Assembly: GCF_030849505.1 (NCBI RefSeq)
Contig: NZ_JAUJFI010000038.1
Location: 1 to 39,735 of the forward strand
DNA length: 39,735 nucleotides
Direction: 5' to 3'
DNA from: Azospirillum isscasi
GTDB lineage: Bacteria > Pseudomonadota > Alphaproteobacteria > Azospirillales > Azospirillaceae
In this document: positions 24,698 to 34,250 of the stretch, piece after piece
Numbering within the stretch: the first letter of the stretch is position 1
Layout of the letters: each line of letters opens with the position of its first letter
Notes under the pieces: model-generated
The model's database searches: none
What the model was told of the DNA's origin: nothing
The model's input: only the letters and a program-made list of their open reading frames with translations
Made by a program: the position numbers and the translations under genes

Positions 24698-24795
24698 GGC
24701 ATTGATCGTGTCTGTGATGCGGGCGATGCCGTAACGCACTTCTTGGGCGTTTCCTCCCTAGACTCGGGCCGGGGCCTTTGCCCCGGCCTTTTTTT
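24698..24795 (+). ncRNA. mmgR: Probable MmgR / alpha-r8 family small RNA
   Basis: A short plus-strand unit ends in a very strong terminator at 24767-24795. Just before it lies TTTCCTCCCT (24750-24759), which as I recall is the unpaired 10-mer conserved through the alphaproteobacterial MmgR (alpha-r8) RNAs. A likely -10 TATTGT at 24685-24690 sets the start near 24698, giving about 95-100 nucleotides, a little longer than the S. meliloti RNA. It converges on an N-formylglutamate amidohydrolase-family gene, a neighbour I recall being linked to mmgR in other alphaproteobacteria. In S. meliloti MmgR limits polyhydroxybutyrate storage; the same role here is inference. The exact 5' end is uncertain. 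Confidence 0.75.
24767..24795 (+). terminator. Rho-independent terminator of the MmgR-like RNA
   Basis: GGCCGGGGC and GCCCCGGCC form a perfect 9-bp stem with a CTTT loop, followed by seven T. The orientation shows the transcript is on the plus strand, against the flanking protein genes. Confidence 0.92.
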
Positions 24796-24800
24796 GTGCG

Positions 24801-25700
24801 TCAGCGCGGCGCCAGCGGGCCGGGCGGCAGGTGGGCGATGTTGTCCACCATCTCGTGCATGTGGCGTGTCAGGACGTTCAGGAAGGGCAGGCGCGACAGC
24901 GTGGCCTCGTCCATGTAGAGGTCGCGGCTGATCTCGATCTGAAGGGCGTGGATGCCCTGGCGCGGGCGCCCGTAATGGCGGGTGGTGTAGCCGCCGGCGT
25001 AGGGCGCGTTGCGGCTGACCGTGTAGCCCAGGCCGCGCAGGAAGCGCTCCGCCGTCTCGATGATCGCCGGGGCGCAGGAATTGCCGAAACAGTCCCCCAG
25101 CACGATGTCGCTGCGCCGGTTGTCGCGGTCGCCCAGCCCGGGGGAGGGCATGGAATGGCAATCGATCAGCACCGCATGGCCGAAGCGGTTGCGCGTGTCC
25201 TCGATCAGCCGGCGTAGCGCGCCGTGGTAGGGGGTGTAATACTGCTCGACCCGCCGCACCGCCTCGGCGAAGCGCAGCTTGCCGCGGTAGATGTCCTCCC
25301 CGTTGGCGACCACCCGCGCGATGGTGCCCAGCCCCGCCGCCACGCGCGGCGAGCGCGTGTTGACGTAGGGGGGCAGGGGGTCCGCGAACATCTCCGGGTC
25401 CAGCTCGTAGGCTTCGCGGTTGACGTCCAGGAAGGCGCGGGGAAACAGCGCCCGGATCAGCGGGATGCCCAGCGCCGGGGCGCCCGCGAAGATCTCGTCG
25501 ACGAAGCAGTCTTCCGATTTGCGCAGCGCGCGGGGGTCGAGCCGCGCCGCCGCCAGGAACTCGGCCGGATAGCGGTTGCCGCTGTGCGGCGAGGCCAGCA
25601 CCAGCGGTTTGGTCTGTTCGTCCGGGGCCAGAAGTTCGAAGGCCGGTTCCGGTGGGGCGGCGTCGACGGAAGCATCCATGGCATGTGATGTAGTGGACAT
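24801..25700 (-). CDS. N-formylglutamate amidohydrolase family protein
   Basis: The 299-residue protein has the family motifs LASPHSGNRYP (about 35-45), DVNREAYELDP, LIDCHSMPSPG and LQIEISRDLYMDE. These carry the likely metal-binding His and acidic residues. Known members release formate from N-formylglutamate in histidine degradation (HutG) or act on related N-acyl or guanidino compounds. No other hut genes are nearby, so the substrate is uncertain. I take ATG 25700 (MSTTSHAMDAS); a second ATG at 25679 is possible, and the longer frame upstream has no family-like sequence. It converges on the MmgR-like RNA. Confidence 0.88.
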   Translation of the reverse strand: MSTTSHAMDASVDAAPPEPAFELLAPDEQTKPLVLASPHSGNRYPAEFLAAARLDPRALRKSEDCFVDEIFAGAPALGIPLIRALFPRAFLDVNREAYELDPEMFADPLPPYVNTRSPRVAAGLGTIARVVANGEDIYRGKLRFAEAVRRVEQYYTPYHGALRRLIEDTRNRFGHAVLIDCHSMPSPGLGDRDNRRSDIVLGDCFGNSCAPAIIETAERFLRGLGYTVSRNAPYAGGYTTRHYGRPRQGIHALQIEISRDLYMDEATLSRLPFLNVLTRHMHEMVDNIAHLPPGPLAPR

Positions 25701-25829
25701 GGGCGGCTCTGTCACGCACCGTCCCGCTTGTGTTCCGACAGATGCCCCAACAGGTGGGAGGCTTGCGGCGTCGCGTCGGCGGAAAAGCGGATGCGGTTCC
25801 TTACGGACGGAAAAAAGTGAAATCCGGGC

Positions 25830-25858
25830 TTGCCAGCCCCCCGGGATGATGGTACATC
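25830..25858 (+). promoter_or_regulatory. Candidate promoter of tRNA-Val
   Basis: TTGCCA (25830-25835), a 17-base spacer and TACATC (25853-25858) lie about 65 bases before the tRNA gene. Confidence 0.45.
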
Positions 25859-25922
25859 CCACGCCCACGCCGGACGGGACGCAAGACGGATGCCGAACCC
25901 CGAACCGACCGGCGGCACGGAT

Positions 25923-25997
<75 letters not shown>

Positions 25998-26002
25998 TCC
26001 TC

Positions 26003-26035
26003 GAAGGCCGGAACCCAGACGGGTTTCCGGCCTTC
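26003..26035 (+). terminator. Hairpin after tRNA-Val, possible terminator or processing structure
   Basis: GAAGGCCGGAA and TTCCGGCCTTC form an 11-bp perfect stem, extended by CCC/GGG toward the loop. It starts 6 bases after the CCA end. There is no T-run, so termination would be inefficient or factor-assisted. Confidence 0.5.
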
Positions 26036-26063
26036 GCCATGTCTGGGCCATGGGGAACGCCGG

Positions 26064-26162
26064 CCCCCTCCCCAAACCTCCCCCTTTTCCAGGGAGAGGG
26101 GGCTGCCGCCGCTTCGCAGAAGGCGCCCTCTCCCGCAGAGCGGGGGAGGGCCGGGGAGGGGG
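26064..26162. repeat. GC-rich intergenic inverted-repeat element
   Basis: Nested imperfect inverted repeats join CCCCCTCCCC...CCTCCCCC at the left with GGGGGAGGG...GGGGAGGGGG at the right. Inner CAGGGAGAGGG and CCCTCTCCCGC arms lie in between. Elements of this kind recur between genes in alphaproteobacterial genomes; a shorter cousin is at 20782-20804. It lies 14 bases beyond the stop of the PilZ chemoreceptor and may serve as its transcript end. Confidence 0.6.
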
Positions 26163-26175
26163 AAACCCCCTCGCC

Positions 26176-28236
26176 TCACGCGGCGCTGCGGTCCGGAGCC
26201 ATGCCGCGCGTCAGGATCGCCAGATCGTGATCCAGCGCCTGCTGCTCGGCGTCCGGCAGCGTGAACTTCACGTGCAGTTGGCCGTGCTCGCAGGACTTCA
26301 CCGTGAAGGGCACGGGGCGGGACAGGCCGGAGGCGCGCAGCGTGCCGGGGGCGCCCGTGGTCATCGCCGGTGCGTTCCGGATCATGGCGCCGCCGGAAGA
26401 CAGGTTGGCGATCCGCGCCTCCTTCCCCGCTCCGGCCCCGGCGCCATCAATGGTGCAGGGCAGGTCGAGCCGGAAGCGCGGCTTGCGGCGGCGGTCCACG
26501 TCGCTGGTCGCGGTGCGGACGACGCGCACCAGGATGCTCTGCAACTCGTCGATGCTCTGCGCCACGTCCCCGGCGGCGGCGCGCATGCCGCCGGCCCGCT
26601 CGCCGGTCTGGTTGGCCTCTTCGGAAACCAGGGCGATGCGGCTGGAGACCTCCTGCGCGGCGTGGCTGGTCTCGTTGACGGTGCGGGCGATCTCCTCGGT
26701 GGCGGCGTCCTGCTCCTCGACCGAGGCGGCGATGGAGGTGGAGATGTCGGAAACCTGATGGATGGTCGCGGCGACTTCGCCCACCCGGTCCACGGCCTGC
26801 CGGGTGACCGACTGCACGTCGGTGATGAGGGTGGCGATCTCCTCGGTGGAGCGGGCGGTCTGGTTGGCGAGGTTCTTCACCTCTTGCGCCACCACGGCGA
26901 AGCCCTTTCCGGCCTCGCCGGCCCGTGCCGCCTCGATGGTGGCGTTCAGCGCCAGCAGGTTGGTCTGGCTGGCGATGTCGCCGATCAGGCGGGCGACGGC
27001 GCCGATGCGCTCCACCGCCTCCGACAGGTGGCCGATGATCGCGCTGGCGGAGCCGGCCTTCTCCACGGCCTGCCCGGTGACCGAAACCGACGCGGACACC
27101 TGCCGCCCGATTTCCCGGATCGAGGAGGACAGTTCGTTGGCCGCGGCGGCGACGGTCTGGGCGTTCGCCAGCGCCTGGCTGGCCGCGGCGGCGACGTTCT
27201 GTGAATTGTCGCTGACCATCCCGGCGGAGGCGGCCATCGCCTCGGCGTTGCTGGCCATCTCGCCGGCGTGCCGGGCCACCCGCTCCACCGCGGCGCGGGT
27301 CTCCCGCTCCACCGTGTCGGCCATGGAGGCCAGAGCCTGCCGGCGCTCCTCCTCGCCGGTTTCGCGGGCCCGCTCCTGCTCGGCGCGCAGGCGCTCGTTC
27401 TCCAGCCCGGCTTCACGGAACACCTGCACGGCGGCGGCCATCTGCCCGATCTCGTCCTTGCGCCCTTCGAACCCGACCTCCACCCGCAGGTTGCCGGCGG
27501 CCATGCTGTTCATGGTGAGGCGCATGCGGTCGATCGGCCCGACCACCGCCAGCCGCAGGAACAGGATGGAGGACGCGATCAGAAACAGCGTCATCGCCGC
27601 CGTCGCGATCAACTCGCGCTCCAGCGTGACGGAGGCGGTCTCGATGTCGGTCACCGCCGCGCCGAGGCCGTCCAGGCGCTGCCCGCGGACCTGCTCCATG
27701 GTGGAGAGCAACCGTTCCATTTCCTTGTCCATGCTTTCCGCAGCGGCGTCGAACTGCTCCATCATGGCGTTGCCCGCCGACGGGCCGCCCTCGACATAGG
27801 CGCCGGCCATGCGCTGGCCCAGTTCGTAGAAGCGCGGGAAAGCGGCGCGGGTGGCGGCGATGGCCTTCACCATGTCGGCCAGATCGAGATGGCGCGCGAT
27901 GGCGTCGGCCTCGGCGGCCTGCTTGTCGAAAGCCTTCGCGTATTCGGCGGCCTTTTCCGGCCCGTCGTTCAGCCCGTCCAGCCCGCGGGTGGCCGATATG
28001 TCGGTCAGCCACTGCTGCACCTGCGCCACGTCGTAGCGCAGGTCGGCGATCAGGCCGCTCAGCGGCACCACCTTGTCGCTCACCTCGTCCGCGATTTGGC
28101 GGACGTTGCTCAGATTGGTCTTCTGCAGCGACATTTCTTTCCCGACGAAGAAAGTTGCTGTCGCCATGACGACGAAAACGAACAAAGCAGTCAGTGTTGC
28201 TTTTCGTTTGATGGTCATGGCGTGCAGAAAGTTCAT
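26176..28236 (-). CDS. Methyl-accepting chemotaxis protein with C-terminal PilZ domain
   Basis: The 686-residue receptor has TM1 (about 10-31), a helical periplasmic domain (about 32-210), TM2 (about 212-232), HAMP (about 233-290) and an MCP signalling region with its tip [21 protein letters not shown] near 425-445. A PilZ domain occupies about 585-670. The two c-di-GMP-binding motifs of PilZ are intact: RRKPR (RxxxR) and NLSSGG ((D/N)xSxxG). This is the plan of A. brasilense Tlp1, whose PilZ domain binds c-di-GMP and tunes taxis, but I cannot say this is Tlp1 itself. I start at ATG 28236 because GGAG lies 7 bases upstream. A 9-bp palindromic site lies 60 bases upstream (28295-28317). Confidence 0.94.
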   Translation of the reverse strand: MNFLHAMTIKRKATLTALFVFVVMATATFFVGKEMSLQKTNLSNVRQIADEVSDKVVPLSGLIADLRYDVAQVQQWLTDISATRGLDGLNDGPEKAAEYAKAFDKQAAEADAIARHLDLADMVKAIAATRAAFPRFYELGQRMAGAYVEGGPSAGNAMMEQFDAAAESMDKEMERLLSTMEQVRGQRLDGLGAAVTDIETASVTLERELIATAAMTLFLIASSILFLRLAVVGPIDRMRLTMNSMAAGNLRVEVGFEGRKDEIGQMAAAVQVFREAGLENERLRAEQERARETGEEERRQALASMADTVERETRAAVERVARHAGEMASNAEAMAASAGMVSDNSQNVAAAASQALANAQTVAAAANELSSSIREIGRQVSASVSVTGQAVEKAGSASAIIGHLSEAVERIGAVARLIGDIASQTNLLALNATIEAARAGEAGKGFAVVAQEVKNLANQTARSTEEIATLITDVQSVTRQAVDRVGEVAATIHQVSDISTSIAASVEEQDAATEEIARTVNETSHAAQEVSSRIALVSEEANQTGERAGGMRAAAGDVAQSIDELQSILVRVVRTATSDVDRRRKPRFRLDLPCTIDGAGAGAGKEARIANLSSGGAMIRNAPAMTTGAPGTLRASGLSRPVPFTVKSCEHGQLHVKFTLPDAEQQALDHDLAILTRGMAPDRSAA

Positions 28237-28294
28237 AACAGTGCTCCGTGTGACGTATTGCCGCGGCTTACATACAGCCGTAAACCGTCTCGTC

Positions 28295-28317
28295 TGGACA
28301 ATTCCTTCAATTGTCCA
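28295..28317. promoter_or_regulatory. Perfect palindromic operator-like site upstream of the PilZ chemoreceptor
   Basis: The 9-base arms TGGACAATT and AATTGTCCA are separated by 5 bases. It lies 59 bases before the start codon, where the promoter would be expected: TTGCGC, 17 bases and AATTGT on the minus strand would overlap it. The symmetry suggests a dimeric regulator, probably acting as repressor; which one is unknown. Confidence 0.6.
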
Positions 28318-28555
28318 CGAGCGCAAGTTTGCCGTTAATCCTATTACAAAACCTTAAGACGTGTTCGCCTTCTTATGGAGGCTCATGGCTGACGTGAACT
28401 TGCTGCATACGGACTTCGGACGCTTGGGATTGGCGGTTCGTGTCGGAAAGTCCTGCAGGAAGTGGGTTGCTCGCGTTGTTCTATGCAATCTGTACTCTTT
28501 GATTCATGGATCTTTGTTTTCGTTTCGCACGGAAGGTTGCTTTGTTGCCGGCGCG
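28318..28555. other. AT-richer intergenic stretch between the chemoreceptor and malate synthase genes
   Basis: About 240 bases hold no recognisable gene. Short frames on the plus strand (for example from 28386) have no protein-like character. The stretch is richer in A+T than its surroundings and probably carries the upstream promoter region of the PilZ chemoreceptor. Confidence 0.4.
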
Positions 28556-28593
28556 CAAAGAAAAAGGCCCTCCCCCGCGGACGGGGAAGGGCC
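28556..28593 (-). terminator. Rho-independent terminator after malate synthase G
   Basis: On the minus strand GGCCCTTCCCCG and CGGGGGAGGGCC form a 12-bp stem with one mismatch and a 4-base loop, followed by TTTTTCTTT. It begins 32 bases after the glcB stop. Confidence 0.88.
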
Positions 28594-28625
28594 TTCGATG
28601 GGCGCCGGATAAAGCTTTGGCCGGA

Positions 28626-30800
28626 TCAGACCGCGGCCTTCGCCTTGGCCTCGATGCGGCGGCGGTGCAGCACCGGCTCGGTGTAGCCGTTCGGCTGCTC
28701 GCGGCCCTTGAAGACGAGGTCGCAGGCGGCCTGGAAGGCGACGCTGCCGTCGAAGTCCGCGGCCATCGGGCGGTAGAGCGGGTCGCCGGCGTTCTGCTTG
28801 TCCACCACGGCGGCCATGCGCTTCATCGTCTCCATGACCTGCGCCTCGGTGGTGATGCCGTGGTGCAGCCAGTTGGCGATGTGCTGGCTGGAGATGCGCA
28901 GGGTGGCGCGGTCTTCCATCAGCCCGACGTTGTTGATGTCCGGCACCTTGGAGCAGCCGACGCCCTGGTCGATCCAGCGCACGACGTAGCCGAGGATGCC
29001 CTGGGCGTTGTTGTCCAGCTCCTGCTGGATCTCCTGTTCCGACCAGTTGGGGCGGTCGGCCATGGGGATGGTCAGGATGGCGTCCAGGCTGGCGCGCTCG
29101 CGCCGGGCCAGCTCCTCCTGCCGGGCGGCGACGTTGACCTGATGGTAGTGCAGGGCGTGCAGCGTGGCCGCGGTGGGCGAGGGCACCCAGGCGGTGTTGG
29201 CGCCGGCCTGCGGGTGGGCGATCTTGGCGGCCAGCATGTCGGCCATGCGGTCCGGCATCGCCCACATGCCCTTGCCGATCTGGGCGTGGCCCTTCAGCCC
29301 GCAGAGCAGGCCGGTGTCCACGTTCCAGTCCTCGTACGACTTGATCCAGGCGGACGACTTCATGTCGTTCTTGCGGATCATCGGGCCGGCTTCCATGGCG
29401 GTGTGCATCTCGTCGCCGGTGCGGTCGAGGAAGCCGGTGTTGATGAACACCACGCGCGCCGCGGCGGCCCGGATGCACTCCTTGAGGTTCACCGTGGTGC
29501 GGCGCTCCTCGTCCATGATGCCCATCTTCAGCGTGTTGCGCGCGATGCCCAGCGCGGCCTCGACGCGGCCGAACAGCTCGTCCGCGAAGGCGACCTCCTC
29601 CGGCCCGTGCATCTTCGGCTTCACGATGTAGACGGAGCCGGCGCGGCTGTTGCGGCGGGCGCCGTTGATGTCGTGCAGCGCGATCAGCGAGGTGATCATG
29701 CCGTCCAGGATGCCTTCCGGCGCCTCGCTGCCGTCCTTCAGCAGCACGGCGTTGATGGTCATCAGATGGCCGACGTTGCGGACCAGCATCAGGCTGCGGC
29801 CCGGCAGGGTCACCGTGCCGCCCGCGGCGGCGGCGTAGCGGCGGTCCTCGTTCAGGCGGCGCTCGACCGTGCCGTTCCCCTTGGGGAACTGGGCGGTCAG
29901 GTCGCCCTTCATCAGGCCCAGCCAGTTGCGGTAGACCAGCACCTTGTCCTCCGCATCCACGGCGGCGACGGAATCCTCGCAGTCCTGGATGGTGGTCAGG
30001 GCGGATTCGAGCAGCAGGTCGGCGACCCCCGCCGCGTCGGTCTTGCCGATGGGGTGGCTGCGGTCGATGCGGATTTCCAGGTGCAGGCCGTTGTTGGCCA
30101 GCAGGATGCCCGTGGGGGCGGACGCCTCGCCGGCATAGCCGACCAGCTTCTCCGGCTCGGCCAGACCCGTGGTGCGCCCGTCCTTCAGCGCGACCAGCAG
30201 GCGCCCGTCCTCGACCGTGTAGCCGGCGGCGTCGGCGTGCGACCCGTCGGACAGCGGCGCGGCGCGGTCCAGCACGTTGCGGGCGAAGGCGATGACCTTC
30301 TCGCCGCGCTTCGGGTTGTAGCCGGCGCCGCGCTCCGCCCCATCCGTGTCGGGGATGGCGTCGGTGCCGTAGAGCGCGTCGTACAGGCTGCCCCAGCGGG
30401 CGTTGGCGGCGTTCAGCGCGTAGCGGGCGTTCATCACCGGCACGACGAGCTGCGGGCCGGCGGTGGTGGAGATCTCCGGATCGACGTTCTCCGTCGTCAC
30501 GGCGAAGTCCGGGCCTTCCGGCAGCAGATAGCCGATGTCCTTCAGGAATTCCGTGTGGGCCGCGCGGTCCAGCGGCTGGCCGCGGCGGCTGCGGTACCAC
30601 TCGTCGATCTGGGCCTGAAGCTCGTCCCGCCGGGCCAGCAGCGCGCGGTTGCGCGGGGCCAGATCGTGGAGGATCGCGTCAAGGCCCGACCAGAACTGTT
30701 CCGGCGACACGCCGGTGCCCGGCAGGGCTTCGTTCTCGATGAAGCGGTGAAGCTCCGTGGCAACCTGCAAGCCGCCAACCTGAATCCGTTCCGTCACCAT
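28626..30800 (-). CDS. glcB: Malate synthase G
   Basis: The 724-residue monomeric isozyme condenses glyoxylate and acetyl-CoA to malate, for the glyoxylate shunt or glycolate use. The length fits isoform G (about 720) and not A (about 530). Family segments include [62 protein letters not shown] and the late [26 protein letters not shown] with the catalytic region. The ATG at 30800 ([12 protein letters not shown]) has GGAAGGAA about 10 bases upstream; the upstream open frame is non-coding. It is divergent from the helicase gene and has its own terminator. No glycolate oxidase or isocitrate lyase gene is present. Confidence 0.97.
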   Translation of the reverse strand: MVTERIQVGGLQVATELHRFIENEALPGTGVSPEQFWSGLDAILHDLAPRNRALLARRDELQAQIDEWYRSRRGQPLDRAAHTEFLKDIGYLLPEGPDFAVTTENVDPEISTTAGPQLVVPVMNARYALNAANARWGSLYDALYGTDAIPDTDGAERGAGYNPKRGEKVIAFARNVLDRAAPLSDGSHADAAGYTVEDGRLLVALKDGRTTGLAEPEKLVGYAGEASAPTGILLANNGLHLEIRIDRSHPIGKTDAAGVADLLLESALTTIQDCEDSVAAVDAEDKVLVYRNWLGLMKGDLTAQFPKGNGTVERRLNEDRRYAAAAGGTVTLPGRSLMLVRNVGHLMTINAVLLKDGSEAPEGILDGMITSLIALHDINGARRNSRAGSVYIVKPKMHGPEEVAFADELFGRVEAALGIARNTLKMGIMDEERRTTVNLKECIRAAAARVVFINTGFLDRTGDEMHTAMEAGPMIRKNDMKSSAWIKSYEDWNVDTGLLCGLKGHAQIGKGMWAMPDRMADMLAAKIAHPQAGANTAWVPSPTAATLHALHYHQVNVAARQEELARRERASLDAILTIPMADRPNWSEQEIQQELDNNAQGILGYVVRWIDQGVGCSKVPDINNVGLMEDRATLRISSQHIANWLHHGITTEAQVMETMKRMAAVVDKQNAGDPLYRPMAADFDGSVAFQAACDLVFKGREQPNGYTEPVLHRRRIEAKAKAAV

Positions 30801-31026
30801 TGTTGCTCTTTCCTTCCGAAGTCGTAGACACCGCGGTTTTTCGGTTTGTCGTTCGTTGGCTGACGTTTTTTCACCGCTGGCCCGCAAGCGGCGCCGTCCG
30901 TTCGGTCCGGCCCCGGCGCGGGCTTCGGGCGACAAAGTACACATTCGCGGCGCTGCGGTCTTCCTCCGAATTGACGGAGCGCGGCGGCTCTCCCCCGAAG
31001 GCCCGGCGCTGACTATGTTGAGAAGC

Positions 31027-33225
31027 ATGAGCATATCCGGTCATGCATCCCCCGCGGCGGGCGCGCCTGTGCGGGAACCGCTGTCGGGGCTGGTGGAGCG
31101 GGTGACCTTCCACAGCCCGGAGACGGGATTCTGCGTGCTGCGGTTGAAGGTGCGCGGGCAGCGCGACCTCGTCACGCTGGTCGGCCACGCCGCCACGATC
31201 AGCGCGGGGGAGTTCGTGCAGGCCAGCGGCGCCTGGGTGAACGACCGCAACCACGGACTCCAGTTCAAGGCCGACTTCCTGCGCGCCACCCCGCCGACCA
31301 CGGTGGAGGGGATCGAGACGTATCTCGGCTCCGGCCTGATCCGCGGCATCGGGCCGGTCTACGCGAAGAAGCTGGTGAAGGCGTTCGGCGAGGCCGTGTT
31401 CGACGTGATCGAGCAGGAGCCGGACCGGCTGCGGCAGGTCACCGGCATCGGGCCGAAGCGGGCGCAGCGCATCACCGCCGGCTGGGCCGACCAGAAGGTG
31501 ATCCGCGAGATCATGATCTTCCTGCACAGCCACGGGGTCGGCACCTCGCGGGCGGTGCGCATCTTCAAGACCTACGGGGCGGACGCCATCCGGCTGATCA
31601 CCGAGAACCCCTACCGGCTGGCCCGCGACATCCGCGGCATCGGCTTCAAGACAGCGGACGCGGTGGCGGCGAAGCTGGGCATCGAGAAGACCGCGATGAT
31701 CCGGGCGCGGGCCGGCATCGGCTACGCCCTGGCGGAGGCGACGGACCAGGGCCATTGCGGGGTGCCGGTGGCGGAGCTGATCCCGCTCGCCGTGAAGCTG
31801 CTGGAGATCGACGCCTCCATCCTGGAGACCGCGGCGGAGCTGGAGCGGCAGGACGGCGCGGTCGTCGCCGACAGCCTGGGCGGGGAACCCTGCCTGTTCC
31901 TGGCCAGCCTGCACCGGGCGGAGCAGGCCATCGCCGAACGGCTGCGGCGGCTGGCCGGCGGCCCGGTGCCCTGGCCGGGGATCGACGCGGAGAAGGCCAT
32001 CCCCTGGGTGGAGGCGAAGGCCGGCATCACCCTGGCGGAAGGCCAGCGGGAGGCGCTGCGCCAAGCGGTCGCGGCGAAGCTGCTGGTCATCACCGGCGGC
32101 CCCGGCGTGGGCAAGACGACGCTGGTGAACAGCATCCTGACCGTGCTGAAGGCCAAGGGCGTGTCGATCGCGCTGGCCGCCCCCACGGGCCGCGCCGCCA
32201 AGCGGCTGAGCGAGAGCACCGGCATGGAGGCGCGGACCATCCACCGCCTGCTGGAGACCGACCCGCAGGCCGGCGGCTTCAAGCGCGACGAGACCAACCC
32301 GCTGGACTGCGACCTGCTGGTGGTGGACGAGACCAGCATGGTGGACGTGCCGCTGATGAACGCCCTGCTGCGCGCCGTGCCGGGGCGGGCCGCGCTGCTG
32401 CTGGTCGGCGACGTGGACCAGTTGCCCTCGGTCGGGCCGGGGCAGGTGCTGGCCGACGTGATCGGGTCCGGCGCCGTGCCGGTGGTCCGGCTGACCGAGA
32501 TCTTCCGGCAGGCGGCGACCAGCCGCATCATCGTCAACGCCCACCGCATCAACGCCGGGCGGATGCCGGAATGGCCGAAGGCGGGGGAGGACAGCGATTT
32601 CTACTTCGTGGAGGCGGCGACTCCGGAGGCCGGGGTGGCGAAGCTGATCGGGATGGTGCGCGACCGCATTCCCCGCCGATTCGGCGCCGACCCGGTGCGC
32701 GACGTGCAGATCCTCTGCCCGATGAACCGCGGCGGCCTCGGTGCGCGGTCGCTGAACATCGAGTTGCAGAAGGCGCTGAACCCGCCGGGCGAATCCCGAG
32801 TCGAGCGATTCGGTTGGACCTTCGGCCCCGGCGACAAGGTCATGCAGGTGGAGAACAACTACGACAAGGAGGTCTACAACGGCGACCTCGGCATCGTATC
32901 CGCCGTCGATCCGGAAGAAGGAACGCTGACCGCCACCTTCGACGGGCGCCCGGTGACCTATGATTTCGGAGAATTGGACGAAATCGTTCTCGCCTATGCC
33001 ACGACGATTCACAAAAGCCAGGGATCGGAATACCCGGTGGTCGTCATTCCCGTGGTGACCCAGCATTACACGATGCTCCAGCGCAACCTGATCTATACGG
33101 GCGTGACGCGGGGCAAGCGGCTGGTGGTGATGCTCGGCCAGCGCCGCGCGCTCGCCATGGCGGTGCGCGGAACGCAGGGGCGGCGGCGCTGGACGAAGCT
33201 GGGGGAATGGCTGTCGCCCGCGTGA
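31027..33225 (+). CDS. recD2: RecD2-like ATP-dependent DNA helicase (superfamily 1B)
   Basis: The 732-residue protein starts with an OB-like domain ([26 protein letters not shown]). Helix-hairpin-helix modules follow ([46 protein letters not shown]), and then a SF1B helicase core. Core motifs are [10 protein letters not shown] (Walker A), VVDETSMVD (Walker B), [16 protein letters not shown], and [16 protein letters not shown] with [12 protein letters not shown]. The N-terminal extension marks RecD2, which acts without RecBC, in DNA repair and replication restart. I chose ATG 31027 (MSISGHAS), with GAGAAG just upstream; ATG 31015 is an alternative. Confidence 0.93.
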   Translation: MSISGHASPAAGAPVREPLSGLVERVTFHSPETGFCVLRLKVRGQRDLVTLVGHAATISAGEFVQASGAWVNDRNHGLQFKADFLRATPPTTVEGIETYLGSGLIRGIGPVYAKKLVKAFGEAVFDVIEQEPDRLRQVTGIGPKRAQRITAGWADQKVIREIMIFLHSHGVGTSRAVRIFKTYGADAIRLITENPYRLARDIRGIGFKTADAVAAKLGIEKTAMIRARAGIGYALAEATDQGHCGVPVAELIPLAVKLLEIDASILETAAELERQDGAVVADSLGGEPCLFLASLHRAEQAIAERLRRLAGGPVPWPGIDAEKAIPWVEAKAGITLAEGQREALRQAVAAKLLVITGGPGVGKTTLVNSILTVLKAKGVSIALAAPTGRAAKRLSESTGMEARTIHRLLETDPQAGGFKRDETNPLDCDLLVVDETSMVDVPLMNALLRAVPGRAALLLVGDVDQLPSVGPGQVLADVIGSGAVPVVRLTEIFRQAATSRIIVNAHRINAGRMPEWPKAGEDSDFYFVEAATPEAGVAKLIGMVRDRIPRRFGADPVRDVQILCPMNRGGLGARSLNIELQKALNPPGESRVERFGWTFGPGDKVMQVENNYDKEVYNGDLGIVSAVDPEEGTLTATFDGRPVTYDFGELDEIVLAYATTIHKSQGSEYPVVVIPVVTQHYTMLQRNLIYTGVTRGKRLVVMLGQRRALAMAVRGTQGRRRWTKLGEWLSPA

Positions 33226-33576
33226 CCCGGCGGACCGGACAACCATGTCGGGTTTTTGTCACAGGGGTATGCGCGCGGTGTTTGCGGCGCCTGCCCGGGT
33301 ATGCCGCGCCGGCCCGGCGGCAGGGTGTGAGTTTCGCGCCAAGTCATTGGACCGTCAGGGTAAAATATGCATTTTCCGGAGCCGTGGCGGAGCGGCGCCC
33401 TGAAGGGCGCGCGGGGGCGGTACCGGGCGTCTTCGGGACCGGTACCCCTTCCGAACGGACGGTCCTCCCCTTGGCCGAATGTCGCAGGAAGGGGCGTCTG
33501 GCCTTTGGCGTGCTTGACGGATGGCTCCTACCCTGTGACAAAGATAATTCGGCATCCTCTATGAGCTTGAAGACAC
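33226..33576 (+). promoter_or_regulatory. Intergenic stretch with structured leader of the cold shock gene
   Basis: No protein gene is seen in 350 bases. Just after the helicase stop, ACCCG...CGGGT followed by TTTTTG (about 33227-33257) may be a weak terminator. Further on GCGCCC/GGGCGC (33395-33410) and a perfect GGTACCGG/CCGGTACC pair (33419-33426 with 33439-33446) form strong hairpins. A TAAAAT at 33361 may be a -10 for a long leader of about 200 bases; a second option, TTGACG near 33513, lies closer to the gene. Long folded leaders are usual in cold shock mRNAs. Confidence 0.45.
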
Positions 33577-34182
33577 ATGTTCGACCGCCCGCCCCGTCAG
33601 GGCTACCGCGCTCCCGAGATCACCAAGGCCAACGTCACCGCCACTGTGAAGTGGTTCAACCCCACCAAGGGGTTCGGCTTCGTGTCCCCCGAGGACGGTT
33701 CGCCCGACGCCTTCCTGCACGTCTCCGCGGTCCAGGCCGCCGGCTATGACGCGCTCGACGAAGGCGCCACCATCGTTTGCGACCTCGCCCGCGGCCCGAA
33801 GGGTCCGCAGGTTGCTTCCATCCAATCCGTGGACACCTCCACCGCGACCCGTTCGGCCCGTCCGGCCCGCACGGGTGGCGGCGGCTTTGGCGGCGGCGGC
33901 TATGACCGTGGCGGCTACGGCGGCGGCGGCGGCGGTTACGACCGCGGCGGCTGGGGCAACGACGCCGGCGGCGGCGAAGAGGTCGACGGCACCGTCAAGT
34001 GGTTCAACGCCGACAAGGGCTTCGGCTTCATCACGCCGAGCACCGGTGGCAAGGACGTCTTCGTCCATGTGAACGTGCTGCGCCGCTCCGGCATGCAGAC
34101 GCTCCAGGAAGGCGATCAGGTGCGCGTGACCGTCCGCCAGGGCCAGAAGGGTCCGGAGGCCGGCAAGGTCGAGTACCGCTAA
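33577..34182 (+). CDS. Two-domain cold shock protein with glycine-rich linker
   Basis: The 201-residue protein carries two cold shock domains, at about 19-88 and 135-200. Each has the RNP1 motif (KGFGFVSP and KGFGFITP) and an RNP2-like motif (DAFLHVSAV and DVFVHVNVL), after an initial TVKWFN. They are joined by a linker of about 40 residues rich in Gly, Tyr, Asp and Arg (GGGGFGGGGYDRGG type), similar to RGG-like RNA-binding regions. Single-domain Csps are about 70 residues; double-CSD proteins are common in alphaproteobacteria and act as RNA chaperones. The ATG at 33577 (MFDRPPRQGY) has GAAGA about 5-9 bases upstream. A strong terminator follows. Confidence 0.94.
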   Translation: MFDRPPRQGYRAPEITKANVTATVKWFNPTKGFGFVSPEDGSPDAFLHVSAVQAAGYDALDEGATIVCDLARGPKGPQVASIQSVDTSTATRSARPARTGGGGFGGGGYDRGGYGGGGGGYDRGGWGNDAGGGEEVDGTVKWFNADKGFGFITPSTGGKDVFVHVNVLRRSGMQTLQEGDQVRVTVRQGQKGPEAGKVEYR

Positions 34183-34207
34183 GCCTTCTTCGGCTTCTGA
34201 AGAACGG

Positions 34208-34245
34208 CCGGGGCGCTTCCGCAAGGAGGCGCCCCGGTTCGTTTT
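34208..34245 (+). terminator. Rho-independent terminator after the cold shock gene
   Basis: A 13-bp stem (CCGGGGCGC with GCGCCCCGG, a T-G pair, then TCC with GGA) is closed by a GCAA tetraloop and followed by TTCGTTTT. It separates the cold shock gene from the convergent hcp gene. Confidence 0.88.
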
Positions 34246-34250
34246 CGGGG

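Noticed and set aside
28386..28612. Small plus-strand gene in the AT-richer gap
   Set aside because: It ends in the malate synthase terminator and has no ribosome site or protein-like composition.
30871..33246. 791-codon open frame on the minus strand
   Set aside because: It is fully antisense to the RecD2-like helicase, whose motifs are all in place, and it has no recognisable domain.
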